Shown piece by piece: positions 1-11,089 of a stretch of 64,000 nucleotides of DNA. The position numbers and the translations under genes are program-made. The stretch is from Ceratobasidium sp. AG-K (taxonomy: Eukaryota; Basidiomycota; Agaricomycetes; Cantharellales; Ceratobasidiaceae). The stretch lies in NCBI GenBank assembly GCA_037039685.1, contig JAWNGF010000004.1:3968001-4032000 (forward strand), given 5' to 3'. Within the stretch, counting starts at the first letter, position 1, and each line of letters opens with the position of its first letter. The notes under the pieces were generated by a model. The model did not search any database, was not told the origin of the DNA, and was given only the letters and a program-made list of their open reading frames with translations.

Positions 1-191
1 AGTACCAAATCCACGCCGATCATGACGCCCCTGCTGCGAACAGCTGCGCGGGGAACGTTCTAAACTACAAAAATCTACACGCAAAGGTCCCTTACTGCGA
101 CCAATGTAGATCAAGGCTGCGCAGTGGCTGCGCTGAAGAATCCACATGTGTATTCACGCGTGCGCCTATATTTTCTTTGTTGATGCCTAGG

Positions 192-199
192 TATATAAA
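192..199 (+). promoter_or_regulatory. TATA box of the small repeat-protein gene
   Basis: A perfect TATATAAA lies about 110 nt before the chosen ATG at 308, with a pyrimidine-rich leader in between. The position suits a polymerase II core promoter. Confidence 0.6.
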
Positions 200-307
200 C
201 GCGGCCTTGATGGTCGTAGTTCAGCATCAAGTAGCGTTCTACCTTTGAGTTCTACCACTCGCCCTCTACTCTTATCCACTCATATACTCATCCGCATACT
301 CTTCGCA

Positions 308-655
308 ATGCCATTCTTCTCGAGCTCCAAGTCCCGCTCTAGCTTCGAAGCCTCCTCGATGAACTCGTCTGCATCACTCCTCATTCCTCAGGAGAAGCAA
401 TCCTCTTCGTCCCAGAAGGACTATTCTGCTGCCTTTGGTGCACTTGCATCCCAATATGGTGCTCAACCCGCCTCATTTGCGTCGAGCCAACCTGCCTCCG
501 CAATCCACGTCTCCCTCCCCGTTAGCTCGAGCTCTCAATCTCAATCCCAGTCCAAGCCTGCTTCCAACGTGAAGAAGGTCCGAGCCAAGGAGTTTGGTGC
601 CCTCCAAAATAAGTACGGCGCGATCGGTTACGGCGGGATGACTTCCATCATCTAA
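308..655 (+). CDS. Small Ser/Gln-rich protein with two FGALxxxYGA repeats
   Basis: Single-exon gene of 115 codons. I chose the ATG at 308, not the in-frame ATG at 245, because the extra N-terminus reads like translated leader and 245 is very close to the expected transcription start. The protein is Ser-, Gln- and Ala-rich and predicted disordered. Two short copies of one motif, FGALASQYGA in the middle and FGALQNKYGA near the C-terminus, are the only ordered-looking parts. No signal peptide or membrane segment is visible. Small proteins with such repeats are common in basidiomycetes, but I do not know a function. A TATA box sits upstream at 192-199. The reading frame and codon use look genuine. 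Confidence 0.7.
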   Translation: MPFFSSSKSRSSFEASSMNSSASLLIPQEKQSSSSQKDYSAAFGALASQYGAQPASFASSQPASAIHVSLPVSSSSQSQSQSKPASNVKKVRAKEFGALQNKYGAIGYGGMTSII

Positions 656-1179
656 TCCACTCGACTACGTGTATGCATTGGGTTTCGTTCGATTGCGGCT
701 CGGCTGCTTTTAATGGCGGCGGGGTCTGCACTTGGCCCTACGGGGCTATCCCACCCGGAGCTTGAACGAGGGGGGAGGGAGTTGAATTTGGGTCGTTGTT
801 GCAACTCTTCTTGTCTTTCCTGATTCGTTCAGCATTATAAGTTCTGTTACTTTTGAACTATCACTTCGATTCGGCTTCTTGATCGTTTGTAATTACAATA
901 TCCCCCTAGTTCGATAATTCTCACTCCTACTATATTTGTTTGAAAGGTTGCAAAAGATGCACTTGAACGATACCCAACCACCGCAACGTGTTTGGCTGGT
1001 CACAGGGGGTTTGGGGCTTGAAAACAAACCCAAAAACGTATTCCAAGTGCCTTATTCATCATGCGGTGCCTATCACGTAAGTCGCTAAAACATCGTCATT
1101 GACGATCAACGTTAACATAGAAACGCCAAATATCACCACAATCCACCACCACATGCAGCTAATCTAACTTGCTCAAGCG
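656..1179. other. Intergenic stretch, no gene seen
   Basis: Probable 3' UTR of the upstream gene followed by the 5' region of the ARMH3-like gene. No convincing ORF, RNA gene or repeat was seen. Confidence 0.5.
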
Positions 1180-4029
1180 ATGGCCCCTCCCCAACTTCAA
1201 TCAAAGTTCACGTCTACCTATGATAAACTACTACAGGTATGTTCGGGCCCAAGATGACACGGCGTTGTGCCTCACCATGTCACGGAAACTAGACTCCGGC
1301 GACCATCCCGCCGACTGACGAGCGTTTTTGGGACGATATTTTCTGTCTTAATCCAGATGTAGCCTGGTTGCGCGATAAAATAGCTGGGCTCGGACGCGCT
1401 GGAATTCTTGGAACTCACCAGGTGAGCTGATGTTAGCTTTGAAGCATGACCATGTACGATACTAATGGTGCGACCATTCAAAAGCACGTCATCACCTCTA
1501 TTTTTGCAGCAGCAAAGTCTGAGTTTAGCCAGAATTTTGAGAGCGTTGCAACTCCAGTCGATGAACCGTCACTCGAGACGAAAAAGCCCACGGAGAGCAG
1601 TATTCACAGCGATGGGAAGGAAAGTAGTACAGGCATTGACGCCACCACTACCCTCCGACGAGTGAACGCAGCTCGGACACTGCAGGGCGTTACGCAAGCG
1701 GTCTTGAGTGTTCCTGGAATCACTGGGTGGGAAATCATGGATGTCTTGGCTGGCGGCGTGGGCGTCAGCGATGTGGTATTTACGGTGCGTCAATTGACAT
1801 TTGCCTACCCAAATTGGGGTGAAGTATTCCCAGCATGTTTTCACATGGGCAAGTGGCAGACATTGACCTGGGTTTCAGTAGGAGCTCGTTGGTGCCTTGG
1901 TGAGCACGATGGGCGATGAAAACGAGTCCGGTGCGTCCTAGGAGTTTGATTCACTCATGCCCTGGATTGATATGACCTCTGCTGTGTTTTACTGAAATTG
2001 TACCAAATCTAGCTGAAATGCGACACTCTGCTCTGCAACTCACGCTCGCGTTGGTCTGTGGGCTCGGTCAACTCAGTCCAGGAGCGTACTTCTTAGCCCA
2101 GGATATGTTTTCTGGCATTGTATCAGTGAGCCTGTTTTCGGTCTTTTTTCGCATGTGTGGCAAACTGATGTTATTGAGTCTTACAGATCATCAGGTCTCC
2201 AGCGACCACACGTTACTCTTTCGAAGCTTTCCTACTGCTTGCAGTACTCGCAAACTACCATAGAGTCGATGCTGCGAGTCTCAACCCATACCTGAGGCAT
2301 ATTCAAGAAACGCATGACGAGATGTTGATGCAAGGTTTACTTTGGGTGACTCGGTTCGCCTGTGCACGAAGCGTGAAGTATGAAAGTCAACCCCTTAAAT
2401 CTTTCATCGAATCCTAAAATCGGTTCTAGAGCATACCGGGATATATATGACGATACTCCTCCCTCGTTCACGTCAACCATGTCATCCATATTCTCGGCCT
2501 TTCGCCCGGCCGCTGCTCCTCCACCTATGAAAGAACTCTTTGGTGGACAGCCCATAGAAGCCAGCGTCATCCTCTTTCCCCTCTTAGAATTCCTCTCGCA
2601 AAACTACACATTCCGCGCCACGTTAGCAGGGACGATCCACCCGGATCCTATCGAATCGCAGTCTTCTCGTCCGTCATCACCTCGGCTGTCATCTTCACCG
2701 AAGCTACAAGCTACCCGTCCGCCATTAGGAAGTCCGAGGAATACCGGTACACCTCTCGGCTCGCCCCGTGTGCGCCCCGGATCGCTCATCATGGCTACTC
2801 GGTCCGTATCCATGGCGAGTGTGGTCCAAAGAACTCAAGCGCACGCCCAGCTGCACCAAAATGTCCGATGCATGCCTGAGCTATTAAGCTTAGCGTCATA
2901 TGTACTTGCCCACGCGGGTACCACTGCTGCGGGTGAAGGCACAAGCGCCCCTGGACGAGCAGAGGCATATGCCGGCTTGGTCCTTGATGTTTTGGAACAG
3001 TGCGTGGCAGATGAGGGTATTGTACGAGCAATGTGTAGCCCACCAGTGAAGGACGACGTGCCTGTATGGTTGTGTAGGCAGGTGAGTTGTTCCTAGCTGA
3101 AACCCTTGGGTTGATTAACTGATGTCGCAAGTACAGAGAGTACCACTACTCCCGCTTAGGACAGCGGCGGCTCCTCTGATTTGCAGTGTAATCGACGTCT
3201 GCGTATTGTATTTGCGGCATAACTTGAGCAAAAAACTAGATTGTAGAGCATATTTGTAAGTTGGAAACGGGTACCTTTGGACCTTTATTTATGCTCTTTC
3301 ACTTACAGAACTTGTTTAACAATTATCCATCGGGCCGTCTACTTCTTACAAATTGAGCGAGTCCGCATTGGTACGCGAGGCACTTCTTTGACAGGTTTAC
3401 TAATTTTACTGAAATATTCCCCTAGAATATCATTGGAATGAACTATGGCGCGCAATTATCGCAGCATTGGTATTTGTACTCGCCAAACAAGATACGATCC
3501 AACAAAACAATACATCAATCGACACTGTAATTGCGGAGGCTGTTCTAATCCTCGACCTCGCTATCGCTTGCGCAGATGGATTTTTGCCGACTCCTGAAGC
3601 AGTGCATCAACTTGTGGTTTGTTTCCCAGTCCTCCCTATACTTTATCATCAGAATCTGACACGCAGTCAATCCAGTATGAGGCAGTTCGGTCTTCGTCCA
3701 CCTTGCGCGAATTGAACAAACGGCCGCAACAACAAAAGGCCAGGTACAACCAAGGGCTCCAGGACCTGCTCATGACAATCGAGTTCTACGAAGGCCAATT
3801 GGATGGGACTCGGACTGCCGACGATGTAATGCGAGTTTTGGCAAGGGAAATCGAACGAGATGGGGTACATGGTGTGAGTGCGAGAGAGCGGGAGGAACCT
3901 GGGTAAGTCTTCTACTTGGTGTTGGAGAGAGACCTGGCTTTGATACTTGACCATAGGACCGTAAAGGATACAGGAGACACTGCGTTTATACGTTGGGCTT
4001 GCGCAGACGGTTTAGCACTTGTAAGCTGA
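1180..4029 (+). CDS. ARMH3/C10orf76 homologue (DUF1741, armadillo-like helical protein)
   Basis: Twelve exons can be joined in frame: 1180-1236, 1293-1421, 1485-1784, 1882-1930, 2013-2125, 2187-2377, 2430-3081, 3137-3255, 3309-3370, 3426-3616, 3676-3902, 3957-4029, giving about 720 aa. Landmarks match the human ARMH3 family: DERFWDDIF near the N-terminus, APLICSVIDVCVLYLRH in the second half, HWNELWRAI and then GFLPTPEAVHQLVYEAVR. The Ser/Pro-rich stretch coded around 2650-2800 is a disordered insert. In animals ARMH3 is a Golgi-associated factor linked to GBF1 and PI4KB; the role here is inferred. The stop at 4027-4029 lies directly after WACADGLAL and overlaps a possible GTAAGC donor, so a further short 3' exon in 4030-4250 cannot be excluded. 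Confidence 0.85.
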
Positions 4030-4425
4030 CTGTCGAGGAATATGTCAAATATACATCATCAATTCACTTCTCACGTGCAATGGTCACCGCCTGACCTTGG
4101 AGGATAACGGATTCCGCGCCAAGTTCGGTGCTTTTACGCACATTGTGTCCAATGCGGCACGGATTCCCGTGCGTCAATACCCCTCCGGCGTTGGTCCGAG
4201 CATCAGTTTCCCCTATTGAGAAATCGTCCGGCTTCGCGATGGGCGTTTGGTAAGCTATATGCGCGTGCCACCCCCTTCTTACCGGGAACTATTCTACACG
4301 CTGAGTATTCTCTCCCCCTTAGGTTTTACACCCGAGCATTTGTGTGAAGTGGAGGATGGCTCAGGAGTGTATTTATAGGCCAGAGGACTAGGACATATCC
4401 CTCCACACCCGGACCGCTGGTAATA
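4030..4425. other. Intergenic region with TATA-like site before the GH30-like gene
   Basis: Holds the 3' end of the ARMH3-like gene and the promoter of the GH30-like gene. An ATTTATAGG at 4371-4379, about 50 nt before the ATG, is the best TATA candidate. No other gene seen. Confidence 0.45.
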
Positions 4426-6330
4426 ATGGCCTTGAAGTCACTGTTTACCTTGTCTTTTGTACCCGCCCTAGCACGCGGTGCGGTAGTTCTTTCCGCGCCG
4501 GCCCAGACTTTCAACGGGATAGGAGGGTCGGGAGCATGGTGGCCCTATGATATTTATCATTTCCCGGAGTCCGTGCGGCGGAATTTGTCGGATTTACTGT
4601 TCTCCGAGCAGGGACTGGGACTGTCGTCTTACCGATACAACCTTGGTGGTGGAGGTAAGCTCGGTATTACAAGACTTCTTACTCCCTTGTTAACGTCACA
4701 TTATAGGCCTCGGCGTGAGCAACCTGGTGCGCGCTCCCGAAACGTTCTACGTCAGCCAAGGCGTGTACAACTGGTCAGCCGATGCACAAGGCCTGTATTT
4801 CCTCCAGGCGGCTGCAGATCGAGGTGTTCCGTTAGTATTCACAACCGGTTCCATAGTCCGCTTTCAAATTCATCCATATTTTCAACATAGGCAGTTGACG
4901 GCCTTTGTCAACAGTGGACCGTACGACTTTACCACCAACGGCCAATCTTGCGGTGGGCTTTTCAAGAACGGCACCGAAGCTAGATACGGTCAATATATCG
5001 CCGACACATTAGACCATCTCATCAATAATCTACACATTCCAATCTCGTACCTCAGTCCTTTCAACGAGCCGGATAGTAGCTTTGGCCCCGTACCATGCGG
5101 TCAAGAAGGCATGCAGACCAATCCAAACCAACGTGCAGCGGTTATTGAAGGCGTGTACGACAAGCTGGCCTCCAAAGGACTCCAGACCAAGGTTGGGATC
5201 ATGGCTGACGAGAGTTCAAGTTTGGACCGAGCTCAAAATGAGTATGCTGCCTGGCTACCTCAAGTTTTGGACAAGGTCGCAGTGTTAAGTCATCATACGT
5301 ATGTGCTGCTCCCGCATTCCCGATTCTAGTGGCTAATAACTCGGTAGTTACGACTTTCCATCGGATGCCAAGTATATCGCGTACGTAAACTATGCAAAAA
5401 GTATTGCGCCAACCAAGCAAACGTGGATGTCGGTAGGTTGGCTTGGTGGATTCAGAGTACCTGGTCTCTAATCTCCCGACTGATATGCAGGAAGTGTGCT
5501 GCAGCGTAGGGGCGGCCGACGCTTCCAACATGGCGTGGAGTGCAGGCTATGATCCGACGTAAGCCAAGTGCTAACTCGTCTTCTATCATTTTGCTTGACT
5601 TTCGTCCCCTACAGAATTCGTGGTGGTCTGCATTTCGCTAGCATGATGATGCGAAGTTTTATTGTTGTTCAAGAGCCCCATTACGATTTTTGGACTCTCG
5701 TGTCGAGCAGTGAGTTGCTTGACTTGTGGTCTCTTGTCTGGCTGAATAACCATGCTACTCGGATGTCCAGTGATTGGCTGCTCCCCTCTCAGTAACCCGA
5801 GTTGTGTTAACTCCATCAATACTTCTGGCTGGCAGGTACGCCTGAAAACGCATTTTAAGACTGCTTTGACTTAGTATCTCACAGGATGGATTGATTTACT
5901 ACGACCCTGCGTATGCTTCAAACGGAAATTATGCTCTATACTTGACGAAACACTACTGGACGATGAAACACTTTGGAAATTTTATCAAGCGTGAGCGCAG
6001 CAGGTCAACACCTCCAACATCTTATGCCTGACCCTTTAACTCATAGCTGGATACGTCCGGCACGCTGTGAATAACTCAAGTACCAGGATCCTGGCGGTCG
6101 AATCTGGAACAACGTTCGCGCTAATCGCCATCAACGCATATACGACTCAGACAACCATTCCGGTTTCATTTGAAAACACATCACTTAAATTGCGACCAAC
6201 TTACACATACAGGACCTCTGCTTCGGAGGATTTCGCATCTGTGGGTTTGCCAGCGTTCTCGAATGGATCCTGGTCGTTGGTCCTGGCTCCAACATCGCTG
6301 ACAACGTGGCTGTTTTCAAAGAGCGGCTAA
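4426..6330 (+). CDS. Secreted glycoside hydrolase family 30-like protein
   Basis: Nine exons (4426-4654, 4707-4830, 4891-5298, 5348-5432, 5491-5558, 5615-5709, 5771-5835, 5885-5990, 6047-6330) give 487 aa. The N-terminus MALKSLFTLSFVPALARG is a good signal peptide. The catalytic barrel starts with FNGIGGSGAWW. SPFNEPD contains the expected acid/base Glu and WMSEVCCS the expected nucleophile Glu. The last exon codes a beta-rich domain, usual in GH30 enzymes. Several N-x-S/T sites fit secretion. The enzyme probably cuts beta-1,6-galactan or beta-1,6-glucan in plant or fungal walls; subfamily and substrate cannot be fixed by eye. All splice junctions keep frame, and the gene looks intact. Confidence 0.85.
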
Positions 6331-6717
6331 GCATGTACACAGGCCTTGATATATAATCTCTAAATTTTGGGTTGAGCGAACCAAAATGGATGCGCTCAGA
6401 TCACAAACAAACAAGTAGATTATACCACAACCCCCTGATTACAATCTCTTTATCGTGACATGTAGTAGAAATTCAGACAACATCTCTTGCTGATGTTGTC
6501 CACAGCACAATGACTTCCCACCTGAGGCTAGTGATTTTTACCAAACCAAATTTTAAAATATTTGCTTGGAAGGGTAAGGCTCTTTGACCGAGCCAGCCCG
6601 AATCTTCTTCTCGTATCCACAGGCGAGTCTGGGCCGGTTCTAATAACCCCATTGTCATCGATCAAGTCTGTTCGACCTTTGTGTCTGTACCGTGACGAAC
6701 TGGGCTAGAACCGTGAT
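6331..6717. other. Convergent 3' region, no gene seen
   Basis: Lies between the ends of the GH30-like gene and the minus-strand TPR-like gene. No supported ORF. Confidence 0.4.
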
Positions 6718-7509
6718 TCAGAGACGGTAGGACGATTCATAAGGGGAAAAATATCGACACACCATCATCTTCTGTGCGTTCTCGTGCCTTTGCAACACCG
6801 CCAAAACGCAATTCTCTAAAAGTGGTATTTGATGCTGTCGAGCAATGTCCAACGCTTGCTGTATCGTGCTCTTGTCCGCCCCATTGAGTTCTCCAAGGCG
6901 TAAAAGACACCATCCTTCAGATTCACGCATGCCAGCATTTCGACTGTTAGCTAGCGTAGTCTGAAGCAGCGTTCGGGCCTCTTCTGTTTTTCCCTCATTG
7001 CTCGCTACAAGGGCCAACGATCGTTCGCACATCAGCTGTCTGGCGCTCTCTCCGCATTGCCCAAGCAGAACATGCGCTTGCCAAATATGCGCCCTCGCAG
7101 CAACAAAATCGCGCATGATGCGGCAAATTTCGCCAAGTCGCTGCAGGGAGAGAGCCTCATTGCGTGCGTCTAGGAGTATACGGAACAATGCTGAAGCGGT
7201 TATATACTGAACTCGGGCTGAAGCCCAGTTACGCTGGCTCCAGAGTACATTAGCTGTAAGCAGTGTTTTCCGAGCTTCGTGAAGGGTGATAGCAAGTTGC
7301 TCCAGGGATGGTGGAGGAAAGACAGTGCTGGGATGGTTGGAGCCGATAGCTTGATCTACAGAAAACTCGTAGCTAGGCGGTAGACCTTGGGACTCTTCTT
7401 CGAGTAACAAGGTGTCGGCGTGGTTAGTTGGAAGAGTGGCTGCTGGTGCAACGTCATTGGTGTCGGTGCCCTCATTAGGATCGGAACTAATACCACTAGC
7501 AGAGCTCAT
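6718..7509 (-). CDS. TPR-like helical-repeat protein, function unknown
   Basis: Intronless gene of 263 aa read leftwards from 7509. The first 80 residues are acidic, Ser/Thr/Pro-rich and disordered. The rest is made of helical hairpins with TPR-like spacing, such as WASARVQYITASALFRIL and EGWCLLRLGELNGAD. TPR arrays usually bind peptides or partner proteins; the partner is unknown. No signal peptide or membrane span is visible. A decayed paralogue lies 1.1 kb away on the same strand (8640-9162), with a long-TIR element between them, so this looks like a tandem duplication. Confidence 0.65.
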   Translation of the reverse strand: MSSASGISSDPNEGTDTNDVAPAATLPTNHADTLLLEEESQGLPPSYEFSVDQAIGSNHPSTVFPPPSLEQLAITLHEARKTLLTANVLWSQRNWASARVQYITASALFRILLDARNEALSLQRLGEICRIMRDFVAARAHIWQAHVLLGQCGESARQLMCERSLALVASNEGKTEEARTLLQTTLANSRNAGMRESEGWCLLRLGELNGADKSTIQQALDIARQHQIPLLENCVLAVLQRHENAQKMMVCRYFSPYESSYRL

Positions 7510-7756
7510 TGCGTTGGAAGAAGGGGGCGAGTCAGGAAGCCCCTTGGGTCAGCAAGGTTTTATCGGCTCTTCTCAACCCAAGCCAAATAAAGTTGACAGC
7601 ACGAATTGATGATTACATCACCCCAGCGTCGAAGCAGAGCAGAGCAGTTGTAAGCGCCAAGTATATTCAACACGGGGACCTCCTAACTTTGCCTAGATTG
7701 GCTCAGCTTTGCCCAGATTAGCTCAGGTGAGCCAAGTTATCGATCCACGCCCTGCT

Positions 7757-7836
7757 TACAGCTGCTTGCAATTCGATAGACCGTTCGCAGTGGCGCAACT
7801 AGGGTCTAACTTAGGGTTCGCGGTAGTGACTCAGCC
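7757..7836 (+). repeat. Left terminal inverted repeat
   Basis: Pairs with 8228-8306. The near-identity suggests recent activity or gene conversion between the arms. Confidence 0.75.
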
Positions 7837-8227
7837 AGCTATGCCTCGGTGCCAGACCGTTGCCCTGAACTCATCGGAAACACTCACGCTTGGACAAGTG
7901 TGGTCGTTAGTAACCTTGTCAACGTGGTGCGCCGATACATGTTGACCAAAAAATACCAACGCCTCGTGCTGCGTATGCGAGCGAGGTCATATGCAGATAA
8001 AATTAGAGACCTCCCTCCGGTGAGCATTCCAGGTTTGTTGCATGCCGGTTCCGATTTCGCAGATACAGCTCGTCATACCAACCGTGGTATTCATTACTGT
8101 TCGTATGATACACGTCGGGTTTGGGCTAGGCATGAATCAGTTAATAATGTTGATGCTGACGGTCGTGGTAGGTATTTCTGTCTTTGTGTCACGAGCCCAG
8201 GGCATCGGCTGGCCCAGAGGCATAACT

Positions 8228-8306
8228 GCTGAGTCACTACCGCGAACCCTAAGTTAGACCCTAGTTACGCCACTGCGAACGGTCTATCGAATTGCAAGCA
8301 GCTGTA
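8228..8306 (-). repeat. Right terminal inverted repeat
   Basis: Reverse complement of the left arm, with one clear mismatch (GGCGTAAC against GGCGCAAC when both are read inward). Confidence 0.75.
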
Positions 8307-8639
8307 TTGTAAATCAAGTAGCTTTAGTTTGATGTCCTGTAGCTGGGTTGCCTTGATCAGTTATTTAATGTTTGCGTATATGCGTCGCGCGCTTGTCAGT
8401 CCGACAACATTTCGCCCAGTTAATCCCAAAAAACGCCTCGTAGCACCCTCCCCATTTATTCAGTTGCTTCATAATCCCCTTCAGCTCGACCCGCTGAAGT
8501 TGTGCCATCACCTGAGGGGTTGAGATCATGTCCTGAGCACTATTTGGGCTAAATGTGGATTCACGTGATTGCTTGAAGCACCCGCAGTATTCTTATCAGG
8601 CTACGGTACAAAGTGCTAAATAGGATATATTCTGTTCTG

Positions 8640-9162
8640 AAATCTCAACAAAGGATTCTGCTTGAGAACTGAAATATACCTGCAGTTGATTTTTTAGCTT
8701 TACCGCAACGCGGCGTTTCTTGAGTAGTGGTATATCCTCTTCCCCAGCAATATCGAGTGCCGACTATATATATCAAAACTTTATCGATAACGTGAAAAGT
8801 AGCGGTCGCGGTTGTGTACTTAGTCCAAGCTTTGTGCCAACTCCCCCTCCACCAGAAATCTTCATCCCGGTCTTGATTTTTGCGGGCCTCTTCTAAGTCC
8901 ACTTGATTTAGTGTCGGCCGGATAAATTAACGTTGGGGGGCCGGGGAAGAAGCACTAGCACCGGGGGCAACGTTTTGTTCAATAATGAATTTGTAACCGG
9001 AGGTAGCGCCTCTTCGCTTGGGTTGTTCCCCATCAAGCTAGGAGGGGACACGTGTCCGATTCGGTAGGTATTAGGGTTTATTGTAGGCCCGAGCGCGCTG
9101 GAGTGCTGGCTATCGGACTCCATATCATATCCTCGAGCTGATCCCACTGGTATCCGATACAC
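8640..9162 (-). pseudogene. Decayed, internally deleted paralogue of the TPR-like gene
   Basis: Read leftwards from 9162, an ORF with an acidic, Pro-rich N-terminus is followed by a stop. A new frame then reads LEEARKN...SWHKAWTKYTTATATFHVI, which aligns with LHEARKT...NWASARVQYITASALFRIL of the neighbour at 6718-7509. After a frame change the sequence reads ALDIAGEEDIPLLKKRRVAV, matching ALDIARQHQIPLLENCVLAV at the neighbour's C-terminus. The middle helical repeats, roughly 300 bp, are missing. Stops, frame changes and the deletion mark it as a pseudogene. Confidence 0.6.
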
Positions 9163-9589
9163 CTCCCAAGTGTCGAAAAATGTTAACTATAGCAGTGGTC
9201 AATGGCCAGGCTGTTGGGATGTGTTAGAATTCTCTTGCATCAATTTTAGACGAATTAGTATCGGTGCTAGGGTTATAGAACTGTGGCGAGCGATATTGCC
9301 ACGCATACCAGGTGGGAGTGATGAATCAGATCATGTCACTAACCGCGCGCTAGGTGCTCGATCACCTCCTATTTGAATTTGACTCTTGTAGGATCATCTT
9401 GACACCATATCATTTCATCGACACAGTATATGCACAACAAACTCTTTATAGAAAGCTAACATATCACACGACATTCATTTTTCCTCATGTTACTATCTTC
9501 ACGCCTTTTTTCCCGCTCTAGGAGGCTCACTTCACACGACCCCCAGGACGTACCGGCTGTGGTGGCCTCCGCTAGCCTCGGTTCGTATC

Positions 9590-11089
9590 ATGCTCTTGAT
9601 ATATGGGAATGCTAAACATCTCAGTCACGCAGTAAATCCATTCACCGCCCGCCTTGCTGAAGTCAAGCTTCCGGTGCTTGATCTGAAGAACATCTACATC
9701 CGTGTTGGTGATAATCTCGACAGACACCTTGGAGCCGAGCTCACTCCGTGGACCCACTCGGAATATTTTCGCCAAAATACCATTTCTCGACCTGTTATAA
9801 TGGCGCTATTTACACCGCTTTCGGCAATGGATTGGCTAACATTTAACTCGTCGACATTAGGTATCTATGGGCGTGCGCCGTTCTCTGCGGCGTCCTACAA
9901 CGTCTCTGTTACGCTAGTCCCCACTTTTGTGGATACTTCCGATGATATCACTGTCCCGTTCAACAACACTCCTACAACATTCACCGCCGCTGCATTTTCT
10001 ATATTCGTACTCAGCCAGGAGCCTGCCGGCACTGACCTGAAGGAGTGGACCCCCTATCTTGTTATTGCACTAATTATTATTGCCATCATGGGCTTTGCAT
10101 TCGCTCTGGCGACGTGTTGTTGGCAAGACATGTGCCCTTCGCGAGCCCCTTTCTCGTCAAGCTCAGGCAAAATAATTGAAGAACCCAGCAACAGTGACGG
10201 CATGGAGAACAAACCTGCCCGCAACAGAAGCCTAAAGTACATTCCCAATATCGATTCAACGTGGTCGATCCTTGGAAAATCCGGTCACCGTCAGGACTAT
10301 GCCCAGGTTACCCCCTATGATGTCGTTGCTCCTATCTCGCCTATCCCACCACGAAGCAACGCGCATATTGTCCGGCAACAACGCTTTATTCAGGAGGTAT
10401 CAACAAATATGATAATACCAGGGAACATTGGGGGTCTACAACATGCCGATGTCACAGTGGGCGCTTCGTTCGCCATCAAGCTTGGAATCTCTTGCAGTGC
10501 CCTGCGCCGTCCGGGCGTGCTGTGTAATATGCGAGCCTGGACGATCCGCTTCGCTCCAGAGTGGATCCGTTTCAGTCCCGAATGTATGATCGTTTGGGGA
10601 ACTGTGCCTGAGGATCTTGATACGATTGGATCACCCCAGCTTGACATATTTATTGTAAGCGATTCGTACACATATGCTCTAGCGAAGCTCAGTATCAATA
10701 TCTTGGCTCAATCACGGCCCGTTGGTACCGGGACGTCACCATCCTACAGCCAGGCTCTTTCAGGGAGCAGTGAAGGAGTTAACTTCGGAATGACTAATGG
10801 GGTTTACATCGTCACCCTCGCTTTCGGAACAACCTTTTGTGTCCGGTACCACCCCCCAGTCTCCCAAGGACAACTATTTCGTCAGGATCGTTATTGCTTT
10901 TCATCTGTACAAGCGCTACCCGGATGGTTGAGGCTTAACCAACTCACGTTGGAACTTGTCGGGAATACGAGCGGATACCAACGCCGAGACCTCAGAGATA
11001 TCGTAGTTCTGGACCAACAGGCAAAACGTGAGGTCGCTAGGCTGCGGGTTGTGCTTACTGCCACTGAGGACAAACTGGGTCAGGAATGA
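9590..11089 (+). CDS. Membrane protein with dystroglycan-type cadherin-like (Axl2-like) domains
   Basis: Open frame of 499 aa. The start is uncertain: the frame is open upstream to a possible splice acceptor near 9521, so a 5' exon may be missing. The first part carries a CADG-like pattern (MDWLTFNSSTLGIYGRAPF, SYNVSVTL). One transmembrane helix is coded near 10050-10125 (YLVIALIIIAIMGFAFALA), followed by a Cys-rich basic segment. Two further CADG-like patterns occur after the helix (WIRFSPECMIVWGTVPED and LPGWLRLNQLTLELVG). In yeast Axl2 is a bud-site landmark with its cadherin-like repeats outside the cell. Repeats on both sides of the helix are odd and could reflect a basidiomycete variant or a rearranged gene. 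Confidence 0.5.
   Translation: MLLIYGNAKHLSHAVNPFTARLAEVKLPVLDLKNIYIRVGDNLDRHLGAELTPWTHSEYFRQNTISRPVIMALFTPLSAMDWLTFNSSTLGIYGRAPFSAASYNVSVTLVPTFVDTSDDITVPFNNTPTTFTAAAFSIFVLSQEPAGTDLKEWTPYLVIALIIIAIMGFAFALATCCWQDMCPSRAPFSSSSGKIIEEPSNSDGMENKPARNRSLKYIPNIDSTWSILGKSGHRQDYAQVTPYDVVAPISPIPPRSNAHIVRQQRFIQEVSTNMIIPGNIGGLQHADVTVGASFAIKLGISCSALRRPGVLCNMRAWTIRFAPEWIRFSPECMIVWGTVPEDLDTIGSPQLDIFIVSDSYTYALAKLSINILAQSRPVGTGTSPSYSQALSGSSEGVNFGMTNGVYIVTLAFGTTFCVRYHPPVSQGQLFRQDRYCFSSVQALPGWLRLNQLTLELVGNTSGYQRRDLRDIVVLDQQAKREVARLRVVLTATEDKLGQE

Larger units (their letters stand above)
7757..8306. mobile_element. 550-bp non-autonomous element with long terminal inverted repeats
   Basis: The left end starting CAGCTGCTTGCAATTCGATA is repeated in inverse orientation at the right end. 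The arms (about 7757-7836 and 8228-8306) differ by one substitution over roughly 78 bp. Weaker inverted similarity continues inward for another 40 bp. A TA flanks both ends and may be the target-site duplication. The interior has no transposase-like ORF. The structure fits a MITE-like or foldback element mobilised in trans; the superfamily cannot be assigned. Confidence 0.75.
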
